Notes: generated from the sequence alone by a model not told the origin. DNA of 64,000 bases from Hansschlegelia quercus (GCF_004310425.1 NZ_SIUB01000002.1:186001-250000); one strand, 5' to 3'; shown: positions 25,614 to 36,794, counted from the first letter of the stretch. Numbers and translations: made by a program.

Positions 25614-26198
25614 ATGAAGGCGCTCGGAATGCTCATCCTCGTACTCGGCCTAGTCCTGTTCATCGGTGGCCATCTGGTGACGCGCGCTCGCGGCGTTCGC
25701 AGCCGGCTGGTCGCGCGGGTGGGAGAGCCCGCCTACAAGGGCGCCTATGCGCTGATCACCGCGCTCGGGCTGGCGCTGATTCTGCTCGGCTGGAGATACG
25801 GACCGTTCGTCCCCGTCTGGGACCCGCCGGGCTGGACGCGGCACATACCGATCACGCTGATGTGGCCGGCCTTCGTGCTGCTCGTCGCGACCTATCTGCC
25901 GGGGCACATCCGCGCGAAGCTCAAGCATCCCATGCTCGTGGCGGTGAAGCTGTGGGCCTCCGCGCATCTCGTCGCGAACGGCGATCTCAAGAGCATCCTG
26001 CTGTTCGGCTCGTTCCTCGCCTGGGCGGTGATCGCGCGCATCGGCCTGAAGCGGCAGGAGCGGCGCGAGGGCAGGGCGCCTCAGCCCGCCTCCTGGCAGA
26101 ACGACGTCGTCGCCCTCGTGATCGGAACCGTGCTCTACGGCCTGTTCGGGACCTTCCTCCACCCGATCCTGATCGGCGTTCCCGCGTTCCGCTTCTAG
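25614..26198 (+). CDS. nnrU: NnrU family integral membrane protein
   Basis: A 194-residue protein with five or six hydrophobic helices. GMLILVLGLVLFIGGHLV at the N-terminus, LPGHIRAKLKHPMLVAVKLWASAHLVANGD in the middle and NDVVALVIGTVLYGL near the end are NnrU family hallmarks (the 'HPM...K.WA..HL' stretch with conserved histidines). NnrU was named for a link to nitrogen-oxide metabolism and the fold is related to 15-cis-zeta-carotene isomerase, whose histidines bind haem. No nitrogen-oxide genes occur here, so the substrate is unknown. It stands alone between the L,D-transpeptidase and the yfgM-like gene. Confidence 0.88.
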   Translation: MKALGMLILVLGLVLFIGGHLVTRARGVRSRLVARVGEPAYKGAYALITALGLALILLGWRYGPFVPVWDPPGWTRHIPITLMWPAFVLLVATYLPGHIRAKLKHPMLVAVKLWASAHLVANGDLKSILLFGSFLAWAVIARIGLKRQERREGRAPQPASWQNDVVALVIGTVLYGLFGTFLHPILIGVPAFRF

Positions 26199-26310
26199 GC
26201 GGTCAGCCCGCCGTAAACCGTTTGCGGGCGCGGGGCGCCCTCGCTATGGTGCCGGCCCGCGTGCAAGGGCTCGATCGCTCCTGCGCGCAAAGACCCATGA
26301 CCGGACGGCG

Positions 26311-26982
26311 ATGAGCGACATCTACCACGAGATCCAGGAAGACCTGCGCCGCGACCGGCTGAAGGCGATCTGGGCCCGCTACGGAACCGCGATCGTGCTC
26401 GCCGCGGCGCTGGTGATCGTCGGCGTCGCCGCATGGCGCGGCTATGAATATTACGAGGCTCGCAAGGCCGCGGAAGCCGGCGATCGCTATGAAGCGGCGT
26501 CGCGCCTCGCCGAGGAGGGCAAGGCCGAGGAGGCCCGCGCCGCCTTCGCGGCCATCAGTGCAACCGGGCCGGAGGGCTATGCGGCGCTTGCGCGCTTCCG
26601 CGAGGCAAACGAGTTGTCGAAGACCGACAAGCCGGGCGCTCTCAAGCTCTACCAGGCGATCGCCGATAGCGCGTCCGATCCCATGCTACGCGACGCGGCG
26701 CGCACGCGGGCGGCCTATCTTGGCGTCGACGCAGCCGGGCTCGACGAGGTGAAGCGCCTCGCGGAGCCGCTCGTCGGTTCGAACGAATGGGGCACGCTTG
26801 CCCGCGAGGCGATCGGCCTTGCGGCCTACAAGGCGAACGACGCCGCTGAGGCGCGCAAGCAGTTCGAGGCGATCGTCGCGGACGCCGACGCCCCCGGCGC
26901 GACCCGCCAGCGCGCGGACCTCATGCTGTCCGTGCTTCCGCCGGCCGCCGCCGCCGAGGCTCCGGCCAAACCGATCAATTGA
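26311..26982 (+). CDS. YfgM-like membrane-anchored tetratricopeptide protein
   Basis: A 223-residue protein: a cytoplasmic N-terminus (MSDIYHEIQEDLRRDRLKAIW), one transmembrane helix at about residues 28-45, and periplasmic helical repeats rich in Ala and Glu. The opening and layout match the YfgM/DUF2133 family, an ancillary SecYEG subunit linked to periplasmic chaperones. In most alphaproteobacteria it precedes bamB and der; here a very short BamB-like lipoprotein gene and der follow. The ATG at 26311 starts the family-typical sequence. Confidence 0.87.
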   Translation: MSDIYHEIQEDLRRDRLKAIWARYGTAIVLAAALVIVGVAAWRGYEYYEARKAAEAGDRYEAASRLAEEGKAEEARAAFAAISATGPEGYAALARFREANELSKTDKPGALKLYQAIADSASDPMLRDAARTRAAYLGVDAAGLDEVKRLAEPLVGSNEWGTLAREAIGLAAYKANDAAEARKQFEAIVADADAPGATRQRADLMLSVLPPAAAAEAPAKPIN

Positions 26983-27028
26983 TCTAGCCTGCCCGCGCGT
27001 ATTGCGGGCGCCATCGGGGACAGTATCC

Positions 27029-27256
27029 GTGATCGACCGTCGCTTCGCCAAACCGCTTCGTCTCGGCCTTGCCCTCCTCGTGGTGGGGAGCCTCGCCGGC
27101 TGCGACACGCTTTCCGGCATGAACCCCTTCGCCGAGAAGAAGACGCCGCTGCCGGGCGAGCGCCGCCCGGTGCCGAAGGTCGCCCCGACGCCACCCGATA
27201 CGGTGCCGCAGCCGCTGACCGCCCTGCCGCTGGACGGCGCTCGCAACCTGGCCTGA
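27029..27256 (+). CDS. 75-residue lipoprotein resembling the N-terminus of BamB
   Basis: GTG start at 27029, eight bases after GGGGA. The protein has a lipoprotein signal (LALLVVGSLAGC, lipidated cysteine at residue 25), then MNPFAEKKTPLPGERRPV. The 'NPF..K...LPGERRPV' block is how alphaproteobacterial BamB proteins usually continue after the signal. The location, between yfgM and der, is the standard bamB site. The ~380-residue beta-propeller of BamB is missing: after a Pro-rich 25-residue tail the frame stops. It is either a degenerate bamB reduced to its anchor or a short lipoprotein that kept a function. The stop lies 54 bases before der, with no propeller sequence in any frame there. Confidence 0.7.
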   Translation: MIDRRFAKPLRLGLALLVVGSLAGCDTLSGMNPFAEKKTPLPGERRPVPKVAPTPPDTVPQPLTALPLDGARNLA

Positions 27257-27310
27257 TCGGCCGCCTCACGGCCGCCCGGCGCGGTCCGGGCGCCGGGGAG
27301 GGCGTCATCC

Positions 27311-28678
27311 ATGTCAGATCAAGCCGCTCCCCTCGTCGTCGTGGCGATCGTCGGCCGGCCGAACGTCGGCAAGTCGACTTTGTTCAACCGCCTCGTCGGC
27401 AAGCGCCTCGCGCTCGTCGACGACCAGCCCGGCGTGACGCGCGACCGGCGTGAGGGAGACGGCCGGCTCGGCGACCTGGACTTCCGCATCGTCGACACAG
27501 CCGGCCTTGAGCATGCCGCCGACGGCTCGCTGCAGGCGCGGATGCGCGCAGGCACCGAGGCCGCGATCGCTGAGGCCGACGTCGTGCTGTTCATGACGGA
27601 CGCACGCGCCGGTCTGACCGCCGACGACGAGCGCTTCGCCGACCTCGTGCGGCGCTCGCACAAGCCTGTCATCCTGCTCGCGAACAAGGCCGAGGGCCGC
27701 GGCGGCGCGACCGCCGCCTACGAGGCCTATTCGCTCGGCCTCGGCGACCCCATTCCCGTCTCCTCTGAACATGGCGAGGGGCTCGGCGACCTCTATGACG
27801 CGCTGCAGCCGCACTTCGTCATCCCTGAGGAATATGCCGAGGACGACGAGCCGGAGGAGGGCGAGGAACCGCCGCTGCGGATCGCGATCGTCGGGCGCCC
27901 GAACGCCGGCAAGTCGACGCTCGTCAACCGCCTGATCGGCTCCGACCGCATGCTGACCGGTCCCGAGGCCGGCATCACCCGCGATTCCGTCTCAGTCGAC
28001 TGGGAATGGCGCGGCCGCAGGATCCGCCTCGTCGACACCGCGGGCCTGCGCAAGCGCGCTCGCGTGGTCGACAAGCTGGAGAAGCTGTCCGTCGCGGACG
28101 CCATCCGATCGATCAAATTCGCCGAAGTCGTGGTGCTGCTGCTCGACGCCGAGGTGCCGTTCGAGAAGCAGGACCTGTCGATCGCCGACTTCGTGTCGCG
28201 CGAGGGCCGCTCGATCGTGTTCGGGCTGAACAAGTGGGATCTGGTGGAGAACCGGGGATCGGCGCTGTCGAACGCCCGTGAGGCGCTCGATCGCCTCCTG
28301 CCGCAGATCAAGGGCGCGGGTCTCGCGACGCTCTCGGCCGAGACCGGCGAGGGCGTCGACCGGCTGATGCAGACCGTGGTCAAGGCCCACGAGGTCTGGA
28401 ACAAGCGCGTGCCCACCGCCGCAATCAATCGCTGGCTGGAGGCGACGCTTGAACGCCACCCGCCGCCCGCGGTTTCGGGCAAACGCATCAAGATCCGCTA
28501 CGCCACCCAGGCGAAGGCGCGCCCGCCGTCCTTCGTGCTGTTCGGCACGCGGACCAGCGAGCTGCCGGATTCCTACGTCCGCTATCTCGTGAATTCGCTG
28601 CGGGAGTCGTTCGACCTGCCGGGCACGCCGATCCGGGTGAATTTCAGGGCTGCGGAGAACCCTTACGGGAAGAAGTAG
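27311..28678 (+). CDS. der: ribosome biogenesis GTPase Der (EngA)
   Basis: A 455-residue protein with two tandem GTPase domains and a C-terminal KH-like domain. The first P-loop is GRPNVGKST (residues 15-23), the second GRPNAGKST (about 195-203). Each has its DTAG switch II ([19 protein letters not shown]) and NKxD-type motif (NKAEG in the first, an unusual variant, and NKWD in the second). Der acts in assembly of the 50S ribosomal subunit. It ends ENPYGKK, a typical C-terminus. It converges with queF; a GC-rich region that can pair with itself lies between them. Confidence 0.96.
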   Translation: MSDQAAPLVVVAIVGRPNVGKSTLFNRLVGKRLALVDDQPGVTRDRREGDGRLGDLDFRIVDTAGLEHAADGSLQARMRAGTEAAIAEADVVLFMTDARAGLTADDERFADLVRRSHKPVILLANKAEGRGGATAAYEAYSLGLGDPIPVSSEHGEGLGDLYDALQPHFVIPEEYAEDDEPEEGEEPPLRIAIVGRPNAGKSTLVNRLIGSDRMLTGPEAGITRDSVSVDWEWRGRRIRLVDTAGLRKRARVVDKLEKLSVADAIRSIKFAEVVVLLLDAEVPFEKQDLSIADFVSREGRSIVFGLNKWDLVENRGSALSNAREALDRLLPQIKGAGLATLSAETGEGVDRLMQTVVKAHEVWNKRVPTAAINRWLEATLERHPPPAVSGKRIKIRYATQAKARPPSFVLFGTRTSELPDSYVRYLVNSLRESFDLPGTPIRVNFRAAENPYGKK

Positions 28679-28719
28679 GGGCGGGCGTCTCGGTGCGCGC
28701 AGGGAAGCGCGTTCTTCCC

Positions 28720-29166
28720 TCACCCCCGCCCGCGATAGGACGGCACGCCCTGGTCCGGGATCCAAACGCCCGCGGGCGCGTCTCCCGTCTGCCAGAACAC
28801 GTCGATCGGAATGCCCCCGCGCGGGTACCAATAGCCGCCGATGCGGAGCCAGCGCGGCTTCAGGGTCTCCATCAGCCGCTTGCCGATAGCGACCGTGCAG
28901 TCCTCGTGGAACGCGCCGTGGTTGCGGAACGAGCCGAGGAACAGCTTCAGCGACTTCGACTCCACCAGCCATTCGTCCGGCACGTAGTCGATCACGAGAT
29001 GCGCAAAGTCCGGCTGGCCGGTCACCGGGCAGAGCGAGGTGAACTCGGGCGCGGCGAAGCGGACGACGTAGTCGACATCGCGATGCGGGTTCGGCACCCG
29101 GTCCAGCGACGCGGTCTCGGGGCTCGCGGGCAGGCCGACGTCACGGCCCAGTTGCAGGTCGGTCAT
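28720..29166 (-). CDS. queF: NADPH-dependent 7-cyano-7-deazaguanine reductase (QueF)
   Basis: A 148-residue type I (short) QueF, a GTP-cyclohydrolase-like fold that reduces preQ0 to preQ1 for queuosine in tRNA. The catalytic cysteine (C46) and aspartate (D53) are in [11 protein letters not shown], and the substrate-binding [12 protein letters not shown] follows; [10 protein letters not shown] and [10 protein letters not shown] are also family segments. The protein is full length for the short class. It converges with der and diverges from eno across 143 bases. No other queuosine genes are in the window and no preQ1 riboswitch was seen upstream. Confidence 0.95.
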   Translation of the reverse strand: MTDLQLGRDVGLPASPETASLDRVPNPHRDVDYVVRFAAPEFTSLCPVTGQPDFAHLVIDYVPDEWLVESKSLKLFLGSFRNHGAFHEDCTVAIGKRLMETLKPRWLRIGGYWYPRGGIPIDVFWQTGDAPAGVWIPDQGVPSYRGRG

Positions 29167-29267
29167 TGGAGGTGCTGCTCCTGTCAGGTCTTTGCGGCGT
29201 CATCTACGACGGATGGCCGGCCGCCGCGACCTCCGCGGCGCTTTTCCGCGCGCGCACCATGGGATAG

Positions 29268-30593
<1,326 letters not shown>

Positions 30594-30610
30594 GTGGCGT
30601 TCTAGCATAA

Positions 30611-30658
30611 CGTCGGGCTCTCCGGCTAAGGGTCGCCAGGACCCGGGAGAGCCTGACG
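30611..30658 (+). promoter_or_regulatory. stem-loop covering the ribosome site of the CDF exporter gene
   Basis: CGTCGGGCTCTCC (30611-30623) pairs with GGAGAGCCTGACG (30646-30658), 13 pairs including one G-U. Inside it, GGGTC-GCCAG-GACCC (30630-30644) forms a second hairpin. The ribosome site GGGAGAG (30645-30651) is in the 3' arm and the ATG follows the stem immediately. There is no T tract, so it does not look like an eno terminator. It may control translation of the exporter; this is an inference from structure. Confidence 0.5.
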
Positions 30659-31627
30659 ATGAACGTCCATGATCATCAACATGGCCATGATCACGACCAC
30701 GATCACGGCCATGCCCATGGCGCCAGCCATGGCGGCCATGGCCACGCCCACGCTCCCGCCGATTTCGGGCGCGCCTTCGCGATCGGCGTCGCGCTCAACA
30801 CCGGGTTTGTGCTCGTCGAAGCGGCTTACGGCTTCGTGGCGAACTCGACGGCGCTGCTCGCGGACGCCGGGCACAATCTCTCCGACGTGCTCGGCCTGCT
30901 CGTCGCCTGGGCCGCGGCGACCGCGTCGAAGCGTCAGCCGAGCGAGCGCTTCACATACGGGCTGAAAAGCTCGTCGATCCTTGCGGCGCTGTTCAACGCG
31001 CTGTTCCTGCTCGTCGCGATCGGCGCGATTGCGTTCGAGGCCATCCGCCGGTTCGCCGAGCCGTCGCCAGTGTCAGGCGGCGTGGTGATGATCGTGGCTG
31101 CGATCGGAATTGCGGTGAACGGCGCCACGGCGCTGCTGTTCATGAAAGGCGGCAAGTCAGACATCAACGTCCGCGGCGCCTTCCTGCACATGGCGGCGGA
31201 CGCGGCGGTTTCGCTCGGCGTCGTCGTAGCAGGCCTCGTGATCCTCTACACCGGCTGGCTCTGGCTCGATCCCGCCGTCAGTCTCGCCATCGCGGCGCTG
31301 ATCTTCTGGGGCACGTGGGGACTGCTCCGCGACAGCGTGACGATGTCGCTCGCCGCCGCGCCGCCGAACATGCCGATGCAGGAGGTTCTGGCCTTCCTGC
31401 AGGGCCGTGATGGCGTGGTGGAGGTGCACGACCTGCATGTCTGGCCGATGAGCACGACGGAGACCGCTTTGACCGCGCATCTCGTGATGCCGGCAGGCCA
31501 TCCGGGCGACGCCTTCCTGCGGGACGTCTGCGAGGCGCTCGGCCGCCAATTCTCGATCGGCCACGCTACGCTGCAGGTAGAGATCGAAGGGGTCGAATGC
31601 CCGCTCGCGCCGGCGCATGTGGTGTGA
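30659..31627 (+). CDS. cation diffusion facilitator (Zn/Co/Ni efflux, CzcD/DmeF type)
   Basis: A 322-residue CDF transporter. The N-terminal 30 residues are extremely His-rich (alternating HDH, HGH), a cytoplasmic metal-binding tail. Six transmembrane helices follow; the metal site is formed by LLADAGHNLSD in helix 2 and HMAADAAVS in helix 5, the HxxxD pattern of zinc-type CDFs. A C-terminal cytoplasmic domain (VHDLHVWPMSTTETALTAHLVMP) completes it. It exports divalent metal in exchange for protons. Whether Zn, Co or Ni is the main substrate is not decidable; the tail resembles DmeF and CzcD. No dmeR-like repressor is adjacent; a hairpin at 30611-30658 hides its ribosome site. Confidence 0.92.
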   Translation: MNVHDHQHGHDHDHDHGHAHGASHGGHGHAHAPADFGRAFAIGVALNTGFVLVEAAYGFVANSTALLADAGHNLSDVLGLLVAWAAATASKRQPSERFTYGLKSSSILAALFNALFLLVAIGAIAFEAIRRFAEPSPVSGGVVMIVAAIGIAVNGATALLFMKGGKSDINVRGAFLHMAADAAVSLGVVVAGLVILYTGWLWLDPAVSLAIAALIFWGTWGLLRDSVTMSLAAAPPNMPMQEVLAFLQGRDGVVEVHDLHVWPMSTTETALTAHLVMPAGHPGDAFLRDVCEALGRQFSIGHATLQVEIEGVECPLAPAHVV

Positions 31628-32005
31628 GGCTGGCGCGCAGCTCGCTCGCCTCGTCGGATCGCGCATATCGACGAAGTGACGAGCGCCGGCGCGCCATCGC
31701 CGCTTCGGTCGGAATCCCAGTGGCATAACGGCAACATCGGTCACGACGTGGCGTTCAGGCCATGTTCATTGGCCGTAATCGCCGCCATTCAGCCACAAAG
31801 ACGGGACTATTACGTCACTCAACTCGCTGAAGAACTTCGCCATCGAGTAACGCCGGGCCGGGGGGCCGGGTCGTTCCAACCACAGCGGGTCGCGTGGCGT
31901 TCCGAATCCTTCCTGCCTCGGCCTAGAGCGCCGTCGCAGGAGGCCCAGGCCGCCCGCCGGAACGACGGAAAGGGGCGCGTATCGCCCCGAAGGAATTTGG
32001 GCGGA
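31628..32005. other. 378-base gap upstream of ilvD
   Basis: No gene is supported. The stretch is less GC-rich around 31740-31830. It probably holds the ilvD promoter. A 22-codon reading from 31762 lacks the Ile/Leu/Val runs of an attenuation leader. The GC-rich 31855-31875 region can fold on itself. I see no clear terminator or riboswitch. Confidence 0.5.
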
Positions 32006-33730
32006 ATGGACGCGAAAGTCTTCGACAAGACGAAACTGCCGAGCCGGCACGTCACGGAAGGTCCGGCGCGCGCGCCGCATCGTTCGTATCTCTACGCGAT
32101 GGGCCTCACCAAGGAGCAGATCCACCAGCCGCTGGTCGGCGTGGCCTCCTGCTGGAACGAAGCCGCGCCCTGCAACATCTCGCTGATGCGCCAGGCGCAG
32201 GCGGTGAAAAAGGGCGTTTCTGCCGCGAACGGTACGCCGCGCGAGTTCTGCACCATCACCGTCACCGACGGCATCGCCATGGGCCACGAGGGCATGAAGG
32301 CGTCGCTCGCCTCCCGCGAGGTCATCGCCGACAGCGTTGAGCTCACCATCCGCGGCCACTCCTACGACGCGCTGGTCGGCCTCGCCGGCTGCGATAAGTC
32401 GCTGCCGGGCATGATGATGGCCATGGTGCGCCTCAACGTGCCGTCGATCTTCATCTATGGCGGGTCGATCCTGCCCGGTTCTTTCCGCGGCCAGCCGGTC
32501 ACGGTGCAGGACCTGTTCGAGGCTGTCGGCAAGCATTCGGTCGGCGACATGTCGGCGGACGACCTCGACGAGCTCGAGCAGGTGGCGTGCCCCTCGGCTG
32601 GCGCCTGCGGCGCGCAGTTCACCGCGAACACCATGGCGACCGTGTCCGAGGCCATCGGCCTCGCGCTGCCTTACTCCGCTGGCGCGCCCGCGCCTTACGA
32701 GATCCGCGACCGGTTCTGCATGGCGGCCGGCGAGCAGATCATGGAGCTGATCGCGCGCAACATCCGCCCGCGCGACATCGTCACGCGCAAGGCGCTGGAG
32801 AACGCCGCGACAGTCGTCGCGGCTTCCGGAGGCTCGACAAATGCAGGTCTGCACCTGCCTGCGATCGCCCATGAATGCGGCATCGAATTCGACCTGTTCG
32901 ACGTCGCTGAGATTATGCGGCGCACGCCCTATATCGCCGATCTCAAGCCCGGCGGGCGCTACGTCGCCAAGGACATGTTCGAAGTCGGCGGCATCCCGCT
33001 GCTGATGAAGACGCTGCTCGACCATGGCTTCCTGCACGGCGATTGCCTCACCGTGACCGGCCGGACCATCGCCGAGAACCTTGCTTCGGTGAAATGGAAC
33101 CCGCATCAGGACGTGGTGCGGCCGGCGAACGATCCGATCACCGCAACCGGCGGCGTCGTCGGCCTGCGGGGGAACCTCGCGCCTGACGGCGCCATCGTTA
33201 AGGTCGCGGGGCTCAAGAACCAGCATTTCAGCGGCCCGGCGCGCTGCTTCGACGGCGAGGAGGCCTGCTTCGAGGCCGTCAGCTCGCGCGCTTACGAGGA
33301 AGGCGAAGTGCTCGTCATCCGCTACGAGGGCCCCAAGGGCGGCCCCGGGATGCGCGAGATGCTGTCCACGACCGCGGCCCTCTACGGGCAGGGCATGGGC
33401 GACAAGGTGGCGCTCATCACGGACGGGCGCTTCTCCGGCGCGACGCGCGGCTTCTGCATCGGCCATGTCGGTCCGGAAGCCGCTGTCGGCGGCCCGATCG
33501 GGCTGATCCGGGACGGCGACATCATCACGATCGACGCCGTGGAGGGCACGATCGAAGTCGCCCTCAGCGACGAGGAGCTGGAAGCCCGCCGGCAGGACTG
33601 GAAGCCGCGCGACCACGGCTTCGGCTCCGGGGCGATCTGGAAGTTCGGGCAGGGCGTCGGTCCCGCGCGGTTCGGCGCTGTGACCCACCCCGGCGCCAAG
33701 TTCGAGCGGCGCGCCTATGCGGACGTCTGA
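32006..33730 (+). CDS. ilvD: dihydroxy-acid dehydratase
   Basis: A 574-residue Fe-S enzyme of branched-chain amino acid synthesis that dehydrates dihydroxyvalerate and its methyl homologue. Cluster ligands: the cysteine in [11 protein letters not shown] (C129) and that in [16 protein letters not shown]. The C-terminal [22 protein letters not shown] is the IlvD/Edd signature. The ATG at 32006 gives [19 protein letters not shown]; the open frame 110 codons upstream is unrelated in sequence and is discarded. The stop overlaps the exoR start by 14 bases, an unusual pairing. Confidence 0.95.
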   Translation: MDAKVFDKTKLPSRHVTEGPARAPHRSYLYAMGLTKEQIHQPLVGVASCWNEAAPCNISLMRQAQAVKKGVSAANGTPREFCTITVTDGIAMGHEGMKASLASREVIADSVELTIRGHSYDALVGLAGCDKSLPGMMMAMVRLNVPSIFIYGGSILPGSFRGQPVTVQDLFEAVGKHSVGDMSADDLDELEQVACPSAGACGAQFTANTMATVSEAIGLALPYSAGAPAPYEIRDRFCMAAGEQIMELIARNIRPRDIVTRKALENAATVVAASGGSTNAGLHLPAIAHECGIEFDLFDVAEIMRRTPYIADLKPGGRYVAKDMFEVGGIPLLMKTLLDHGFLHGDCLTVTGRTIAENLASVKWNPHQDVVRPANDPITATGGVVGLRGNLAPDGAIVKVAGLKNQHFSGPARCFDGEEACFEAVSSRAYEEGEVLVIRYEGPKGGPGMREMLSTTAALYGQGMGDKVALITDGRFSGATRGFCIGHVGPEAAVGGPIGLIRDGDIITIDAVEGTIEVALSDEELEARRQDWKPRDHGFGSGAIWKFGQGVGPARFGAVTHPGAKFERRAYADV

Positions 33731-34517
33731 CCGAGTATCCCTTCTCGGTTTGGCGGCGCTCACCTTCGTCGCGAGCGTCGGCGGCGCCTGCGCATTCGAA
33801 GGCGCCGGGCAGAAGAAAGAACAGGTTTCGCCCTATCAGGCGTTCCAGACGGGCGCCCGCGCCTATATGGCGGGCGACAAGGCCGCGGCGGTGACCTCGC
33901 TGCTCGACGCCGCCAAGCGCGGACACGCCATGGCGCAGTGGAAGCTCGGCCGCATGTACGCCGAGGGCGACGGCGTCGAGCGCGACGACGCCAAGGCGTT
34001 CGATTATTTCAGCCAGGTCGCGAACGCGCACGCCGACGACGAGCCCTACACCGACCAGTCGCGCTTCGTCGCCAACGCCTTCGTGGCGCTCGGCAATTAC
34101 TATCTCGACGGCGTGCCGAACAGCCCGATTAAGCCGGACGCCTCGCGCGCCCGCGAGATGTTCTCCTACGCCGCCTCGTATTTCGGCGACCCGGACGCGC
34201 AGTACAATCTGGCCCGCATGTATATCGACGGGCCGGACGGCGAGAAGGATCCGCGACAGGCGGCGCGCTGGCTCGGTCTCGCCGCCAACAAGGGTCAGCG
34301 CGAGGCGCAGGCGGTGCTCGGCCGCATGCTGTTCAACGGCATCCAGGTGCCGCGCCAGCGCGCCCGCGGCCTGATGTGGCTGACGCTCGCCAACAACGCC
34401 GCGGGCCCCGGCGACCGCTGGATCGGCCAGCTTTACGAGGAAGCAAACGCGCAAGCCTCCGATGAGGACCGCGAGACCGCCGGCGCCTATGTCGCGGCCT
34501 GGAACAAGGACCGCTGA
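33717..34517 (+). CDS. exoR: ExoR-like periplasmic Sel1-repeat regulator
   Basis: A 266-residue protein with a Sec signal (about residues 1-27, LGLAALTFVASVGGACA), then VSPYQAFQTGARAYMAGDK and Sel1-like repeats (HAMAQWKLGRMYAEGDGVERDDAKAFDYF; DAQYNLARMYIDG; REAQAVLGRMLFNG). Length and the 'SPY-AF, WKLGRMYAEGDGV' segments match ExoR of Sinorhizobium, which binds the sensor kinase ExoS in the periplasm to repress the ExoS/ChvI pathway controlling exopolysaccharide, motility and acid response. ExoS/ChvI are not in the window. The start lies inside the end of ilvD (14-base overlap) with a weak ribosome site (GAGCGG), so translation may depend on ilvD. A strong terminator follows. Confidence 0.87.
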   Translation: MRTSDRVSLLGLAALTFVASVGGACAFEGAGQKKEQVSPYQAFQTGARAYMAGDKAAAVTSLLDAAKRGHAMAQWKLGRMYAEGDGVERDDAKAFDYFSQVANAHADDEPYTDQSRFVANAFVALGNYYLDGVPNSPIKPDASRAREMFSYAASYFGDPDAQYNLARMYIDGPDGEKDPRQAARWLGLAANKGQREAQAVLGRMLFNGIQVPRQRARGLMWLTLANNAAGPGDRWIGQLYEEANAQASDEDRETAGAYVAAWNKDR

Positions 34518-34554
34518 GGCGGTCGCTTTCCGACGGAAATACCCAGGAAGGATG

Positions 34555-34608
34555 AGCGCGCCGCCGTTGCTCCGGGACAAGTCCGGAATGACGGCGGCGC
34601 TTTTTTTT
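34555..34608 (+). terminator. intrinsic terminator of ilvD-exoR
   Basis: AGCGC-GCCGCCGT pairs with ACGGCGGCGCT (a small bulge on the 5' arm), followed by eight T at 34601-34608. The loop itself contains TCCGGGACAAGTCCGGA, an inner palindrome of the REP-like type seen at 13.8 kb, so a repeat unit appears to form the hairpin tip. Confidence 0.85.
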
Positions 34609-34634
34609 GGACTAGGCCGGCCCGACCTGTCTTT

Positions 34635-36794
34635 TCAGGCCGCGCGGACGTTGCCGAGGAAGTGCTCGACTTCCGCCGCGAGCTGTTGCGACTGGCCAAG
34701 AAGGTCGTCAGTGGCGCGTGCGACGTCACCCGCCGCCAGCCCTGCATCGCCTGCCGCCTGAGCGACCTCCGAGATGTCGGAGGTCATCGCGGTCGAGCCT
34801 GCAGAGGCGTGGCCCATGCTGCGCACGATCTCCTGCGTCGTCGCGGTCTGCTCCTCCACCGCCGAAGCGATCGCGGTCGAGACCTCGTTCATCGCCTGAA
34901 TCTGGCCGGTGATCGTGCGGATCGCGCCGGATGCGCTGCCCGTCGCCTGCTGGATGGACGACACGTGCTGACCGATCTCGGCCGTCGCCTTGGCGGTCTG
35001 GCCAGCGAGCGCCTTCACCTCGGCTGCAACCACCGCGAAGCCGCGGCCGGCCTCGCCTGCGCGCGCTGCCTCGATCGTGGCGTTGAGAGCGAGCAAGTTG
35101 GTCTGATTGGCGATTTCGGAGACAAGACCAACGACGTCGCCGATCCGCGTCGCGGCGCTTGCAAGCGTAGCGATCACGCTCTCCGCCTGCGCCGCGCCTT
35201 CGACTGCGGAGGAGGACATGGACGCCGCCTCTTCGACGCGGGAGCCGATATGGCTGATCGTGTCGGCCAACTCCTGCGCGGCCGAGGTCACGGCGTTGAT
35301 GTTGGCCGCCGTGCGCTCGGCCTCTATCGCGACCGATGAGGAGCGCTCCGCGGCGCCGTCGACGGTCGTGCGCATCGCGCCCGACGCGGTCTGTAGGCCG
35401 GATATGGAGACGCCGACGCGCGAGACGATGCCGCCGACGGACTGTTCGAACCGGTCCGCGAGGTCGCGCAGCATGGCGCGGCGGGCGGTCTCCTCACGCA
35501 TGCGGGCGGCTTCGGTGGTCTTCAGTTGCTCCGCAGCTTCCTCGAGCGAAACGTCGCGGATGATGGCGACCGCACGGGCGATGTCGCCGATCTCGTCCTT
35601 GCGCCTGCTGCCGGCGACCTCGGCGACTTCCTGACGAGCGGCGAGCGCCTGCAAGGCGCGGGTGAGGGCGCCGAGCGGACGGACGATCGATCGGGCGAGC
35701 AGCATGCCGAGCAGGGCGGTCAGCGCCAGCACGCCGGCCGCTGACAGCGCCAGAAGGCGCGTCAGAGCGTCGGCCGCAGCCGTCGCCTCGCTCTTCGCCT
35801 GTTCCGCCAGGACCGCCCAACGGCCGCCGAAAACGTCCACGCTGGCCGAGGCCGCCATGCGGTCCACGCCGTCGCGCGCGAACTCGAACGGCGCGCCGCT
35901 CTTCAGGCCGCCAGCGTCAACGCCGAGCTTCGAAGCGGGGTCGCCCGCCTTCGCAGCGCCGGCCGCGAGCGGCGGATTGCTGCGCAGCAGCCCGTCGTCG
36001 AGACCGACAGCCATCGTCTCGCCCGTATCGCCGAGGCCGACCCGCTTCGAAAGCGTCTGATCGAACAATGCGGGCGCCATCCGCATCAGCACATAGCCGA
36101 TGCGCTCGTTCGACTGAGTCGAGCCCATCGCGACGTTCGCCTTGCGGCTGACCGCCTTGCCTATGAAAGCGGAAGGCCCGCCGACCGGATAGGGTGCGAA
36201 ATCCTGCGATACCAGGTCTTCGCTCTCCTGCGCCTTCAGGCGCTCGAAGATCTTGGAGAGGCCGGACGTCGACAGTTCGCTGTCGGCGACCGACAGGCCG
36301 AAATCAGCGCTCTTGGTCGCGGTGTAGACCACGCGCCCGTCATTGTTCAGGAAGAGGAGGTCGGCGTAGCCGTGCTCGCTCACCAGCCGGCGGCCTACCT
36401 CCTGCACCTTGGCGTGGCGCCGGCCATAGGTCGTGTTGGTGTCGAGCCCATCCAGCGCGACGCGCTGCTCGACGGTCTCGGGCTTGCGGAACAGGTCGAC
36501 AAGCGTCTGATAATCCGGCCGCGCCGGGTCAAGATTCTCCGCGATGTCGCCGAAGTTCTGCTGGATCAGCGGATGGGCCGCGGCGGACAGGAAGTCGGCC
36601 CGGGCGCGGGCTGCGATCAGCTCGATCGCCTCAACCCGCGCGTTCGCGGCGGAGCGCAGACGCTCGCCGGTCTCGTCGATCATTCCGCTGCGCGCGGAAT
36701 ACCAGCTGATGCCGCCCATCAGGGCCGCGCTGACAAGCGCGAGCCCGATGGTCGTCGCGGGGAGGCGCACCTTGAGCGTTGAAAGGTTGGGCAC
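34635..36794 (-). CDS. methyl-accepting chemotaxis protein
   Basis: A 719-residue chemoreceptor. Transmembrane helix 1 is at about residues 14-33, a large periplasmic sensing region (about 34-345, with [14 protein letters not shown] and [12 protein letters not shown], a dCache-like pattern) and helix 2 at about 347-367. A HAMP domain ([14 protein letters not shown]) follows, then the signalling hairpin with the invariant tip [21 protein letters not shown]. The C-terminus ends in plain helix without a CheR-tethering pentapeptide. It should sense a small-molecule ligand, unknown here, and control CheA. No che or flagellar genes are nearby, so it is an orphan receptor. It converges with exoR, whose terminator separates them. 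Confidence 0.94.
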   Translation of the reverse strand: MPNLSTLKVRLPATTIGLALVSAALMGGISWYSARSGMIDETGERLRSAANARVEAIELIAARARADFLSAAAHPLIQQNFGDIAENLDPARPDYQTLVDLFRKPETVEQRVALDGLDTNTTYGRRHAKVQEVGRRLVSEHGYADLLFLNNDGRVVYTATKSADFGLSVADSELSTSGLSKIFERLKAQESEDLVSQDFAPYPVGGPSAFIGKAVSRKANVAMGSTQSNERIGYVLMRMAPALFDQTLSKRVGLGDTGETMAVGLDDGLLRSNPPLAAGAAKAGDPASKLGVDAGGLKSGAPFEFARDGVDRMAASASVDVFGGRWAVLAEQAKSEATAAADALTRLLALSAAGVLALTALLGMLLARSIVRPLGALTRALQALAARQEVAEVAGSRRKDEIGDIARAVAIIRDVSLEEAAEQLKTTEAARMREETARRAMLRDLADRFEQSVGGIVSRVGVSISGLQTASGAMRTTVDGAAERSSSVAIEAERTAANINAVTSAAQELADTISHIGSRVEEAASMSSSAVEGAAQAESVIATLASAATRIGDVVGLVSEIANQTNLLALNATIEAARAGEAGRGFAVVAAEVKALAGQTAKATAEIGQHVSSIQQATGSASGAIRTITGQIQAMNEVSTAIASAVEEQTATTQEIVRSMGHASAGSTAMTSDISEVAQAAGDAGLAAGDVARATDDLLGQSQQLAAEVEHFLGNVRAA

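Noticed and set aside
31762-31830. A 22-codon reading frame in front of ilvD as an attenuation leader peptide
   Set aside because: It has one Ile, two Leu and no Val run, no clear ribosome site, and no terminator/antiterminator pair downstream that I can draw.
31766-33763. Minus-strand 665-codon frame opposite ilvD
   Set aside because: Antisense of ilvD; Arg/Asp/His-rich and without a recognisable domain.
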